36,451 nucleotides of DNA, taken from Arthrobacter sp. ZGTC131 (GTDB lineage: Bacteria; Actinomycetota; Actinomycetes; Actinomycetales; Micrococcaceae). The position numbers and the translations under genes are program-made. The notes beneath the pieces are model-generated. The model was not told where the DNA came from. It was given only the letters and a program-made list of their open reading frames with translations, and did not search any database. This document shows, piece by piece, positions 16,656 through 25,104 of the stretch. Position 1 is the stretch's first letter; each line of letters opens with the position of its first letter. The stretch covers positions 1-36,451 of the forward strand of contig NZ_PJIK01000014.1 of assembly GCF_002929275.1 (NCBI RefSeq), read 5' to 3'.

Positions 16656-19151
16656 TCACGGATGTGATTCCTCTGCTGCTTCGATGTCGATGATCCGGTG
16701 GATGGAGAGCACCCTTTCGGTGTCCTTGGCGGGGTCGAAGACCCTGACGCGTCCACCGGTTACGGAGACCGGAACAACGGTTTCGAGCTTCGCATTCCCC
16801 AGGTGGTCCACCACGTTCATGGTGACCCGCTGCTTGAGCCGGATGGCCCTCCTCAGCGTTTCAAGCCCCAGCTGCGTGGCTTCCTCAGCGCCGCCGGCGA
16901 ACGCCGGATGCACGCCGTTGGGGCCCGTCCCGGCCGCGGCGGCGTGGCTACGGAGCACTGCGAGCTGGGCATCCACGTCAGCGTCCGGCGGGGCCGTGCG
17001 GGGTGCGCTGTACACCGGGTGGGCGCTCCCTGGCAGGGGCGCGGTGCGGTTCAGGCGGATGACTGAACCGGATTCCTCGACGGCGGGCGAAAGTCCCAGC
17101 CCGCGCAGCACCAAGGCGGTCTGCCGCGGGGATGCGGTGGAAATCAGGACGGTGGGGGCGATCCGGACCAGGCCCAGTGATGATGCGGCGGCCTCGCCGG
17201 CCAGCTCGCCGAGGGCCGCCTCGTCGTCGCTCTGGATGAAACTCGTTGCCGCGCCGACGCGCAGCTTGCCGTGCCGGGCGGCGGTGTCCTCGACCAGATA
17301 CTGCAGCGGCTGCGGAACGGCGGTGGCCGAGTGCTGGCGGAGAAAACCGAGAATGGCGGCGGCGTCCTGCCCGGAGTCCAGAGCCCGCCGGATGGACGCC
17401 GCCGAGAACCGGTAAATGGTGGCCGGGCCCTGTCCCTCGGCGTCCGCCATCCGCAGCAGCCGTTCGCTCAGCTCCGGAGCCAAGTAGCCCGGCGCCACCG
17501 CGGTGAGGTCGGCCTGCAGAAGCACGTGGTTGAGTGCCGCGGGCAGGTGTTCGCCGAGGATGTCCATGGCGTCCTGCGGTGCTTCGGCGGCAATCGCCGC
17601 GCCGAGCTGGCTGAGCGCACCGGAACCGATCAGCCCGAGCATTTCCGCCTCCGCAAGGACTCCCCGGATCAGGGAGCTGAACCGGCGTGCCATGCGCGGC
17701 TGCGACCACTCGGCACGCTGCAGCACGGCTTCGGCGTTGAGGACCGGCGCCGTCCCGTCGGGCGATTCCGCTTCAAGGGTCAGCTCCTGCAGGATTTCCA
17801 GGATCCTCTTGCGGATGACGGGCGCATCGGACCGCTGGGCCTCTGCGGACAACGCATTGACCGTGGTGCCGGCGACGGCCCGCTGGCTGGCCGGGCCCGC
17901 AGGCTGACCGTTGACCGGCTGTCCGACCAGTGACGGGGCGCGCTCGCTGGCCAGCCAGGCGTTGACCAGCCACAGCCACTGTTCCTGCCTCGGTAGCCCC
18001 AGCCACTCCAGCTGGGGCGGCTGCACCCAGCAGGAGCTGTCCACATCCAGCCGGACCAGCCCGGAAAGTGCGCAGAACTCCAGGAGCACCGCGGCCATGT
18101 GCGGGTCCACGCGCAGGGTATCGGCGAGCCGCCGCATTTCGCGGATGCCCACGCCGCCGCTCCGCAGGGTGGCCAGCGGCTGCTCACGAACGGCGTGGAG
18201 AAGTTCGCCCGTGAGCCGAAGGGTCTCGGCGATGGCGCCGAGCGCGGCGTTGCGGCGGAGGGCGGCGGTGGTGGTGCCAAGTGTCGGCACCGGGGGAGTC
18301 TGGGAGAAGTTGTCGATGACGGCGCCGCCCCGGAGCGACATGCCGACGCTGTGCGGCAGTTCTACGTGCGCGGCGTCCAAGGGCACCAACAGGCCGCGTG
18401 CCAATAGCCAGTCCACCGGCCCGACGTCGGACCCCTCGGTAGTCACGGAAGCTTTCCGTTGCGCTTGGGGGACGGCACCCATGGCCCAGTTGCTGAATCT
18501 GGCGAGCAGCGCCGTCGTGCGTTCCGGAGCCGTGGCGAGCACGGCCCGCAGGGCTTCGGGGGAGGACGTCCAGTGCTGCAGCGCCAGCGCTGCCTCCATG
18601 GGAGTGGTGGCCGCCTGGATGTCGGCGCCGCTCCGGTGCAGCTCGCCGACAAGTTGAACGACGCGCTGGGCGAAGGCTGGCTGCAGCCGAACCAGTTCGG
18701 TGTAACTCCGGCCCAGCCCGGCGGGATAGATTCCGACGACGTCCTTGAGGCTGCCCACCGGGAGGTAGAACCGCTGCCTGTGCGCCGCCGGCCCTGCGCT
18801 GTGCGGCGGCTCGGCCCGGTGCACCAGCGCCAGTTCCTGCAGCGACAGCAGTATCCGTTCAACGGCTGCCACAGTTGATCCGGCGATCATTTTCTTGAGG
18901 ACCGTGGCCGACGCACTGTGGCCGGTGTCCGTGTTGGTGCACAGGTGGAGGGTCTCAAGGACCTGCATTTGGGGCCGGTTCAGCCGTTCCAGGGCTCGCT
19001 GCACGCTCACGCGTGCGCTGGCCCGGGCAGCCAGTGCCGCAAAGTCGGGAACCCCGGGAGACATCAGGTCCGGCCGCGCAGCGAACAGGGCCCGCAGCGA
19101 CTCATCGCTGCGTGCCTCCAGTTCCTTGCTCAGCGCACGAATGAGGGACAT
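16656..19151 (-). CDS. Helicase-associated protein (Helicase_C_3 / XPB-Ssl2 N-terminal-like domain)
   Basis: An 831-residue protein without helicase motifs that always travels with bacterial XPB in actinobacteria (Rv0862c-like, as recalled). The N-terminal half reads as repeated winged-helix-like units (RALSKELEARSDESLRALF, RLNRPQMQVLETLHL, GIREMRRLADTLRVDPHMAAVLLEFC). The Helicase_C_3 region lies around residues 535-700 (HVLLQADLTAVAPGYL, RFSAASIRRALDSG, FLRQHSATAVPQPLQYLVED). The C-terminus has a WYL-like strand (LRRAIRLKQRVTMNVVDHLG ... TVVPVSVTGGRVRVFDPAKD). A role as XPB partner is inferred from the conserved adjacency. Confidence 0.88.
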   Translation of the reverse strand: MSLIRALSKELEARSDESLRALFAARPDLMSPGVPDFAALAARASARVSVQRALERLNRPQMQVLETLHLCTNTDTGHSASATVLKKMIAGSTVAAVERILLSLQELALVHRAEPPHSAGPAAHRQRFYLPVGSLKDVVGIYPAGLGRSYTELVRLQPAFAQRVVQLVGELHRSGADIQAATTPMEAALALQHWTSSPEALRAVLATAPERTTALLARFSNWAMGAVPQAQRKASVTTEGSDVGPVDWLLARGLLVPLDAAHVELPHSVGMSLRGGAVIDNFSQTPPVPTLGTTTAALRRNAALGAIAETLRLTGELLHAVREQPLATLRSGGVGIREMRRLADTLRVDPHMAAVLLEFCALSGLVRLDVDSSCWVQPPQLEWLGLPRQEQWLWLVNAWLASERAPSLVGQPVNGQPAGPASQRAVAGTTVNALSAEAQRSDAPVIRKRILEILQELTLEAESPDGTAPVLNAEAVLQRAEWSQPRMARRFSSLIRGVLAEAEMLGLIGSGALSQLGAAIAAEAPQDAMDILGEHLPAALNHVLLQADLTAVAPGYLAPELSERLLRMADAEGQGPATIYRFSAASIRRALDSGQDAAAILGFLRQHSATAVPQPLQYLVEDTAARHGKLRVGAATSFIQSDDEAALGELAGEAAASSLGLVRIAPTVLISTASPRQTALVLRGLGLSPAVEESGSVIRLNRTAPLPGSAHPVYSAPRTAPPDADVDAQLAVLRSHAAAAGTGPNGVHPAFAGGAEEATQLGLETLRRAIRLKQRVTMNVVDHLGNAKLETVVPVSVTGGRVRVFDPAKDTERVLSIHRIIDIEAAEESHP

Positions 19152-19161
19152 CAGTCCAACG

Positions 19162-19395
19162 TTACCGCCCGCCGGCGTTTCCCGCCCGGCGGCGGGCTGC
19201 GACGCCGTCGATTATCAGGACGAGCATCAGCAGGAAGGCCGCCGGAAGCCCGTAGAGAGCAGTGGAGGTGACCCACTGCGGTGCGGCCTGGCCGGTGAAG
19301 GCCAAGGCCATCACCGTTCCGACGGCCATGAGGGAAAGCACGGCGAGGAACGCTGCGGCGATCATCAGCGGACGCCGGAAACGCGTGGATGTCAT
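19162..19395 (-). CDS. Small two-helix membrane protein of unknown function
   Basis: A 77-residue protein with a basic N-terminus (MTSTRFRRP), two hydrophobic segments (about 10-33 and 44-65) and a basic Arg-rich C-terminus, predicting both ends in the cytosol. I do not recognise a family. It ends ten bases before the Helicase_C_3 start, so it probably opens the XPB operon. TAGCGT lies six bases before its ATG on the minus strand (19407-19402), suggesting a leaderless transcript. Confidence 0.65.
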   Translation of the reverse strand: MTSTRFRRPLMIAAAFLAVLSLMAVGTVMALAFTGQAAPQWVTSTALYGLPAAFLLMLVLIIDGVAARRRAGNAGGR

Positions 19396-19401
19396 GCCGC
19401 A

Positions 19402-19407
19402 ACGCTA
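19402..19407 (-). promoter_or_regulatory. Possible -10 element of the XPB operon, leaderless
   Basis: TAGCGT on the minus strand fits TANNNT and sits six bases from the ATG at 19395. No clear -35 is present. Confidence 0.3.
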
Positions 19408-19561
19408 ACAGTCCGGCTGCAGCCGCGCCGCAAAGCAGGATAAAGGGGCCAATCAGGATAACCTTGAACTAACAGACCAACATGGACCGGGCCGTCATGC
19501 CCTGAACCCGCACCTCAGTGTGGATGCGGTGATGGCCGGACATGTCTCAGAACGTCAGAAC

Positions 19562-19569
19562 GAAGAAGG
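19562..19569 (+). promoter_or_regulatory. Ribosome binding site choosing the GTG start of the extended cold-shock protein
   Basis: GAAGAAGG ends eight bases before the GTG at 19578, which gives the expected VPTGKVKWYD start. The upstream ATG at 19542 has no comparable site. Confidence 0.55.
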
Positions 19570-19577
19570 TTGATTAC

Positions 19578-19961
19578 GTGCCTACCGGCAAGGTCAAGTG
19601 GTATGACAAGGACAAGGGTTTCGGATTCCTCGCAGGCGAGGACGGGCATGAAGTGTTCCTCCCCAAGTCTGCACTCCCCGAGGGCGTCACGGAACTGAAG
19701 ACCGGCACCCGCGTGGAATTCGGCGTCGCAGACGGCCGCAAGGGCGCCCAGGCCCTGGGCCTGCGCGTCCTCGATAAGACGCCTTCCATCGCCAAGGCGA
19801 AGCGTCCCAGCGCCAAGGACCTCGCTCCGCTGGTCCAGGACCTCGTTACGGTCCTGGACAACCTGTCGGGAACCCTGTCAGCGGGCAAGTACCCGGAGGG
19901 CAACAAGGGCAAGGCCATCGCCACCGCCCTGCGTAAGGTTGCCGACGAGCTGGACGCCTAG
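19578..19961 (+). CDS. Cold-shock domain protein with a C-terminal helical extension
   Basis: A 127-residue protein. Residues 1-67 are a cold-shock domain with VPTGKVKWYDKDKGFGFLAG and HEVFLPKSALP; the second aromatic motif is VFLP instead of the usual VFVH, so nucleic acid contacts may differ. Residues about 75-127 form a conserved extension (KDLAPLVQDLVTVLDNLSG ... NKGKAIATALRKVADELDA) predicted helical. This is the actinobacterial CspB/CspD-like long form found beside DUF3027, which starts seven bases after its stop. Confidence 0.9.
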   Translation: MPTGKVKWYDKDKGFGFLAGEDGHEVFLPKSALPEGVTELKTGTRVEFGVADGRKGAQALGLRVLDKTPSIAKAKRPSAKDLAPLVQDLVTVLDNLSGTLSAGKYPEGNKGKAIATALRKVADELDA

Positions 19962-19968
19962 GCCCCTG

Positions 19969-20544
19969 ATGAACCCGGAACCTGAACAGGCCGCAGCCAA
20001 GGCTGAGTCCAAGGCGCCCAAACGGCGCGCCGGCGTCCCTGTGTGGCGCACGGGTAAACCGGACGCCGTGCTGGCCGCGGCCGTGGACGTCGCCAGGGCC
20101 GCCGTCGAAGGCATCACGAAGGCCTCCGAAATCGGCGAACACCTGGCTGCCCGCACCGAGGGCGACCGTGTGGTGACGCACCTCTTCGAAGCGCGCCTGC
20201 CCGGCTACGGCGGCTGGCAGTGGTACGCCGTCCTGACCCGCAACTCGCGGTCCAAGGTGATCACAGTGAACGAACTCGGCCTGCTTCCCTCCGAGGACTC
20301 AATCCTCGCGCCCGAGTGGGTGCCCTGGGCCGAGCGGGTCCGCCCCGAGGACGCCCGCGAGGAAGATGCCGCCGAGGACAGTGCCCCCGGGGATAACATC
20401 CCCGCGGAAAAGGCTGCCGCTGGTGACAGCGGGACTCCCGCGCCTGCCGACGAGACTGCTGACGACGCAGACCAGGACGAAGCGGCCGGAACTGCGGACG
20501 GCGCCGGCCGGGACGCAAGCCCGGACGACGCCGTCGAACGCTGA
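19969..20544 (+). CDS. DUF3027 domain protein
   Basis: A 191-residue soluble protein. The DUF3027 core covers about residues 18-125 with VWRTGKPDAVLAAAVDVARA, GYGGWQWYAVLTRNSRSK and LLPSEDSILAPEWVPWAERV. The last 65 residues are highly acidic and Ala-rich, low complexity. Function is not known. It follows the extended cold-shock gene at seven bases and is almost certainly co-transcribed; the two occur together in many actinobacteria as I recall, so an RNA-related role is possible. The ATG at 19969 is preferred over one at 19939 that lies inside the upstream gene. Confidence 0.85.
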   Translation: MNPEPEQAAAKAESKAPKRRAGVPVWRTGKPDAVLAAAVDVARAAVEGITKASEIGEHLAARTEGDRVVTHLFEARLPGYGGWQWYAVLTRNSRSKVITVNELGLLPSEDSILAPEWVPWAERVRPEDAREEDAAEDSAPGDNIPAEKAAAGDSGTPAPADETADDADQDEAAGTADGAGRDASPDDAVER

Positions 20545-20580
20545 CGCCCAAGGCGCCACCGCTTATCTGAGGGAGCGAGA

Positions 20581-21795
<1,215 letters not shown>

Positions 21796-21893
21796 CTATT
21801 ATTCTGCCCGAGACCCGGAAATCCCGGGAAACGCATCTGTCACAGTCCAGTCATTGAGACAGGTCCGCCCACGTCCGGGGATTATCCGGAGTA

Positions 21894-21918
21894 ATTCAAA
21901 AGAGGCTAAGCTTTGAAT
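21894..21918. promoter_or_regulatory. Inverted repeat upstream of ideR-like gene, possible operator
   Basis: ATTCAAA and TTTGAAT arms are perfectly complementary around AGAGGCTAAGC. It may be a hairpin or a degenerate autoregulatory site; no direct support. Confidence 0.3.
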
Positions 21919-22055
21919 GGACGTACGGGCGGGAAGGCCGGTGTTGCTCCGCCGCCGAATCCCGGCCGCGGCAGCAGGTTTGCCGGAGCCCGGTACGGCG
22001 GGCCCGCGGTACGGTGGGACGGATGCAATGTACTGTGCTCGAGGAGCTGAGCTGA

Positions 22056-22751
22056 ATGACGGATCTGATCGACACCACGGAGATGTATCTTCGGACCATT
22101 TTGGAGCTGGAAGAAGAGAACATCGTGGCGCTCCGGGCACGCATCGCAGAGCGGCTTCGGCACTCCGGGCCCACTGTGTCCCAGACCATCGGCAGAATGG
22201 AACGCGACGGGCTGGTGATTGTTTCCGGCGACCGCCACCTCGAACTGACCGAATCCGGCCGGAAGCGGGCCACCGAAGTCATGCGCAAGCACCGCCTTGC
22301 CGAACGGCTCCTCGCCGATGTCATCGGCCTGGACTGGGCGTACGTCCACGACGAAGCCTGCCGCTGGGAGCACGTCATGAGCGAACGGGTGGAGCGCAGG
22401 ATATTCGAACTGCTGAACCACCCGACCGAGTCGCCCTACGGCAATCCGATTCCCGGGCTGGCGGCACTCGGCGGCCAGCCGTCGCACGCCTTCTCGGACG
22501 GGGTCCTGAACCTCCTCGACGCCATGGCAGGCTACGGACCGGACTCCCGCGTTACCGTCAGCAGGCTGGCGGAACCGATCCAGGTTGAGCCCGAGCTGCT
22601 GGTCCAGCTGGACGAAGGCGGAATCCGCCCCGGAGCCGCTGTGTCTCTCGAGCGCGTGGGGGAGTACATCTCCGTGCGCGTCCCCGGCTTCGAAGGCGCG
22701 CTGGAGCTGCCGCCCGAGGTGGCCGCTCACGTCTTCGTTCGCCTCGGCTAA
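22056..22751 (+). CDS. ideR: DtxR/IdeR family iron-dependent transcriptional repressor
   Basis: A 231-residue regulator with all three DtxR domains: an N-terminal helix-turn-helix (residues 1-73), a dimerisation and metal-binding domain (74-140), and a C-terminal SH3-like FeoA domain (about 150-231). Metal ligands match DtxR numbering exactly: Met10, Cys102, Glu105, His106 for the primary site, and His79, Glu83, His98 for the ancillary site (KHRLAERLL, VHDEACRWEHVMSERVERR). With Fe(II) it should repress iron acquisition genes; the siderophore-interacting protein box in this window is a candidate target. A manganese-responsive role cannot be excluded by sequence, but the Cys102/Glu105 pair favours iron. 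A GAGGAG site precedes the ATG. Confidence 0.92.
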   Translation: MTDLIDTTEMYLRTILELEEENIVALRARIAERLRHSGPTVSQTIGRMERDGLVIVSGDRHLELTESGRKRATEVMRKHRLAERLLADVIGLDWAYVHDEACRWEHVMSERVERRIFELLNHPTESPYGNPIPGLAALGGQPSHAFSDGVLNLLDAMAGYGPDSRVTVSRLAEPIQVEPELLVQLDEGGIRPGAAVSLERVGEYISVRVPGFEGALELPPEVAAHVFVRLG

Positions 22752-22772
22752 ACCCGCAGAAATCCGCGGGTT
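22751..22772 (+). terminator. Possible terminator after the DtxR-family gene
   Basis: AACCCGC and GCGGGTT form a seven-pair stem with an eight-base loop beginning at the last base of the stop codon. Only a short TT-GTCT follows, so strength is uncertain. Confidence 0.45.
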
Positions 22773-22852
22773 GTCTGACATCAGGTGGCAGGATGCCCTA
22801 CGACTTTTGCACAGCCTAGGTAACGGATTTATTACTGTCCACTTTAATAACC

Positions 22853-22858
22853 TATAGT
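22853..22858 (+). promoter_or_regulatory. Predicted -10 element of the first riboswitch transcript
   Basis: TATAGT matches five of six bases of the -10 consensus in an unusually AT-rich patch (TTTAATAACCTATAGTTAAAA). The -35 is poor. Transcription would begin near 22865, about 30 bases before the riboswitch. Confidence 0.55.
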
Positions 22859-22897
22859 TAAAACGCAGCGCCGATACTAAAGCGTTACCTGATCTGG

Positions 22898-23118
22898 AGC
22901 CGAACTCTGCCAGCGGATCAGTAGCTACGAACCATCTACTGGCAGAGGCGGGGGAACCACAAGCGGCTGTTGAAAGACAGCCTTGGGGTGAAGTCCGCAG
23001 CAGCAAGCCACTTTCCGCAGCAGGAATCTCCCGGGATACCCCTGTGCCGAAAAGCTTGTCACGGCGGACCGGGTCGACGATCTCTCTGACCCGAATCCGA
23101 CAGCTAACTTCGCAGGCT
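22898..23118 (+). ncRNA. Cyclic di-AMP riboswitch (ydaO/yuaA motif) 1
   Basis: Conserved blocks of the ydaO class appear in order: ACTCTGCC pairing with GGCAGAG, GGCGGGGGAACC, CCTTGGGGTGAAG, CCGGGATACCCC, then CCCGAATCCGACAGCTAACTTCGCAGGC. Closing bases AGCC (22898-22901) and GGCT (23115-23118) can form P1. In actinobacteria this riboswitch controls wall hydrolases and resuscitation factors, usually turning expression off when c-di-AMP is high. It ends five bases before the AGAGGA ribosome binding site (23124-23129) of the M23 peptidase gene, so it may act on translation or by an upstream terminator I could not define. Confidence 0.92.
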
Positions 23119-23138
23119 ATCCAGAGAGGAAACAGTTC

Positions 23139-23963
23139 TTGACCATCCAGCATGCCCGGGGCCGCCGCCGCGCGTCCGGTCCCGCTACGGAGCCGCGCCT
23201 CCCCGAAGCCTTCTCCGCGGACCGCCCCCGGGATGCGCAGCGCGAAGCCCGGCGGCGACGCGGTCCGTTCCGCCAAGTCGCGGACTTTGCCGCAGCCAGC
23301 GGAGTGGGCCAGAAAGCCGGAGTCGCCCTCGCGGCCACGGGTCTTCTGCTGACCGTTACGGTCCCGGCCACCAGTCCCGTTATGGCCACAGGGGAGCAGG
23401 GCTCCACGTCCGCTTCCCTTGCCTCGCCCGCGCAGCCGAAAGTCTCCGCTGAAGCTGCCGCGAAGGTGGATTTCAGCCGCACGGCCGTCTCCACCCAGGG
23501 TGATCCGGACGGCAAGCTCAAGCAGCTCCTGAGCGCCCAGTCCGCCGGAAGCGTTTCCCGCCAAGCGTCCACGGGCAGCCTCGGGTCGCCTCTTGAAACC
23601 CTGGTCAAGTCGTCGCCCTTTGGCTACCGTGTGAGCCCCATCACCGGCGGCGCCGGCGAGTTCCACCGCGGCCAGGACTTTGCCGCCCAGTGCGGCACGT
23701 CCGTGTTGGCTGCCGCCAGCGGCAAGGTGACCTTTGCGGGCTGGCACCCCTACGGGGGCGGCAACCGCGTTGTCATCAACCACGGCAACGGCCTCGAAAC
23801 CACCTACAACCACCTGTCGTCATCCAGCGTCCAGGTCGGCCAGAAGGTCAACAGGGGCGACGTGGTGGCCCTCAGCGGGACCACCGGCGCCTCCACCGGC
23901 TGCCACCTCCACTTCGAGGTGATGGTCAACGGAGAAGTCGTTGACCCCGCCGTCTGGCTCTGA
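23139..23963 (+). CDS. Secreted M23 (LytM-type) peptidoglycan endopeptidase
   Basis: A 274-residue protein with a very basic first 45 residues (RGRRRA, REARRRRG), a hydrophobic signal or anchor segment at about 60-83, a short linker, and a C-terminal Peptidase_M23 domain from about 150. Zinc ligands are His176 and Asp180 (FHRGQDF) and His258 of HLHFE (256-260); His225 in NHLS is the catalytic His. Cys185 and Cys255 could form a disulfide. It should cut peptide cross-links outside the cell. Residues 110-119 read VDFSRTAVST, a motif also present in the two downstream hydrolases. TTG at 23139 has AGAGGA ten bases upstream. It is under c-di-AMP riboswitch 1. Confidence 0.93.
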   Translation: MTIQHARGRRRASGPATEPRLPEAFSADRPRDAQREARRRRGPFRQVADFAAASGVGQKAGVALAATGLLLTVTVPATSPVMATGEQGSTSASLASPAQPKVSAEAAAKVDFSRTAVSTQGDPDGKLKQLLSAQSAGSVSRQASTGSLGSPLETLVKSSPFGYRVSPITGGAGEFHRGQDFAAQCGTSVLAAASGKVTFAGWHPYGGGNRVVINHGNGLETTYNHLSSSSVQVGQKVNRGDVVALSGTTGASTGCHLHFEVMVNGEVVDPAVWL

Positions 23964-24014
23964 GCCAAGCCGATGGAGCACTCTCTCATTCCTGTGACAC
24001 GCCGTGACCTGAAT

Positions 24015-24043
24015 GTGACATTCGTTCCGAACTGCTGTACCGT
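24015..24043 (+). promoter_or_regulatory. Predicted promoter of the NlpC/P60 riboswitch transcript
   Basis: GTGACA (24015-24020, five of six to TTGACA) and TACCGT (24038-24043) are 17 bases apart. The predicted start near 24050 coincides with the beginning of the 24051-24075 hairpin. Confidence 0.6.
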
Positions 24044-24050
24044 CTAAACC

Positions 24051-24075
24051 GCGTCAACTTTTCCGAAGTTGACGC
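24051..24075 (+). other. Perfect 10-pair hairpin at the predicted 5' end of the riboswitch 2 transcript
   Basis: GCGTCAACTT and AAGTTGACGC flank a TTCCG loop. Placed right at the predicted transcription start, it may protect the 5' end of the mRNA; it could also end transcripts from the M23 gene, although only TCTTGAG follows. Confidence 0.6.
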
Positions 24076-24087
24076 TCTTGAGTGGAT

Positions 24088-24258
24088 TGCCTAACTCTGC
24101 CACCGCTCAAGGTCCGTTCGCATTACATCGTCTGGCAGGGGCGGGGGAACCAATTTTGGTCTTCGCAAGAAGGCCTTGGGGTTAAGTCGCAAAAGCTTCC
24201 CAGGAAGCCGAGCGGCCGGGTGACTCCCATCCGAATCCGACAGCTCACCTCGCAGGCA
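24088..24258 (+). ncRNA. Cyclic di-AMP riboswitch (ydaO/yuaA motif) 2
   Basis: The same blocks as the first copy occur in order: AACTCTGCC with GGCAGGG, GGCGGGGGAACC, CCTTGGGGTTAAG, GGGTGACTCCC, and ATCCGAATCCGACAGCTCACCTCGCAGGC. TGCCT (24088-24092) and AGGCA (24254-24258) close P1. It is shorter than copy 1 and lacks its GGGATACC block. It ends two bases before the GGGAGAGG ribosome binding site of the first NlpC/P60 gene. Confidence 0.92.
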
Positions 24259-24260
24259 TT

Positions 24261-24268
24261 GGGAGAGG
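24261..24268 (+). promoter_or_regulatory. Ribosome binding site of the first NlpC/P60 gene, abutting the riboswitch
   Basis: GGGAGAGG ends eight bases before the GTG at 24277. Because it follows P1 by two bases, closure of the riboswitch could affect its access. It also rules out the much longer frame from 24082 that crosses the riboswitch. Confidence 0.65.
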
Positions 24269-24276
24269 CTACCTTC

Positions 24277-25005
24277 GTGTCTTCACGCCACAATCTTGCG
24301 CGCCACCGTGCGCAAACGGTTCGTATGAACCCGCTGGACTCCGTGTCCAAGGCAGTAAGCGTCAACGCCGGCACAGTAGGTCGCCAGGCAGCTGTTATCG
24401 CAGCTGCCTCAGGGCTCATCCTGAGCATTGGCATGCCGGCTAACGCCGCCGACGCCAACATCGGTGTCTCCGCTTCCGCGGAGTCCGGTTCCCAGGCGGC
24501 ACAGCTTGCTGTGACCGCTGCGCCCACCGCAACTGTCTCCTTCGAGCGTCCTGCCGTCACCACCGAGGCAGCCCCCGTCGCCGAAACCCTCGCCGCGCAG
24601 TCCAGCGACGAGACCGCGGCTGGAGAGTCCGTCACCGCGACGGCTGACAAGGTAACCGACGCAGCGAAGTCCGCTGCTGCTTCGGGGCTGGCAGGCATCG
24701 CCTACACCGGAATCGGCAACCCGTACGTCTGGGGCGGCACCACTCCCAGCGGCTGGGACTGCTCCGGTTTCACCCAGTGGGTCTACGCCCAGGCCGGCAT
24801 CAGCATTCCCCGCGTCAATGCGTGGAACGCCATGACGCCCACCTCGGCGCCGGCTCCCGGCGACCTGGTCATGCAGAACGGCGGAGCCCACGTGGGCATC
24901 TACGTCGGCAACGGCATGATGATCAGCGCGCTGAACCCCTCGCAGGGCACCATCCTGCACGCAGTGTCCGCCACGGGCACTTCTTCGTTTTACACCCTTC
25001 GCTAA
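24277..25005 (+). CDS. Secreted NlpC/P60 peptidoglycan hydrolase
   Basis: A 242-residue protein. The first 37 residues are polar and basic (SSRHNLARHRAQTVR), followed by a hydrophobic signal segment at 38-53 and a likely cleavage site near ANAADA (55-60). After an Ala/Thr/Ser-rich linker with VSFERPAVTT at 87-96, the NlpC/P60 domain begins near 137 (YVWGGTTPSGWDCSGF) with catalytic Cys162 and His205 (GGAHVGIYVG). It should cleave within the stem peptide of peptidoglycan. It is controlled by c-di-AMP riboswitch 2 and is probably co-transcribed with the next hydrolase, 99 bases downstream. Confidence 0.94.
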   Translation: MSSRHNLARHRAQTVRMNPLDSVSKAVSVNAGTVGRQAAVIAAASGLILSIGMPANAADANIGVSASAESGSQAAQLAVTAAPTATVSFERPAVTTEAAPVAETLAAQSSDETAAGESVTATADKVTDAAKSAAASGLAGIAYTGIGNPYVWGGTTPSGWDCSGFTQWVYAQAGISIPRVNAWNAMTPTSAPAPGDLVMQNGGAHVGIYVGNGMMISALNPSQGTILHAVSATGTSSFYTLR

Positions 25006-25023
25006 GAACCCCATTCGAGACGA

Positions 25024-25085
25024 GCCGGCGTACCCCCAAGATGCCGGCGCGTCGCTAAACCACGGCCTGCTACAGCGGTCCGTGG
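25024..25085 (+). other. Two stem-loops between the paired NlpC/P60 genes
   Basis: GCCGGC (25024-25029, 25043-25048) and CCACGG/CCGTGG (25060-25065, 25080-25085) can each form a six-pair stem. Neither is followed by a T-run, so they look more like processing or stability elements than a full terminator. Confidence 0.4.
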
Positions 25086-25104
25086 AACACGAAAGAGAGA
25101 AATC

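Noticed and set aside
14648-16693. 681-codon plus-strand open frame opposite the response regulator and XPB helicase
   Set aside because: Covers two well-supported genes on the minus strand; translated sequence looks like reversed codons without a domain.
21906-23813. 635-codon minus-strand open frame opposite the DtxR-family gene, riboswitch 1 and M23 gene
   Set aside because: It crosses a structured RNA and two genuine genes and shows no family features.
24082-24276. Upstream extension of the first NlpC/P60 gene to an ATG at 24082
   Set aside because: This segment is the c-di-AMP riboswitch. A good ribosome binding site and signal peptide start at 24277.
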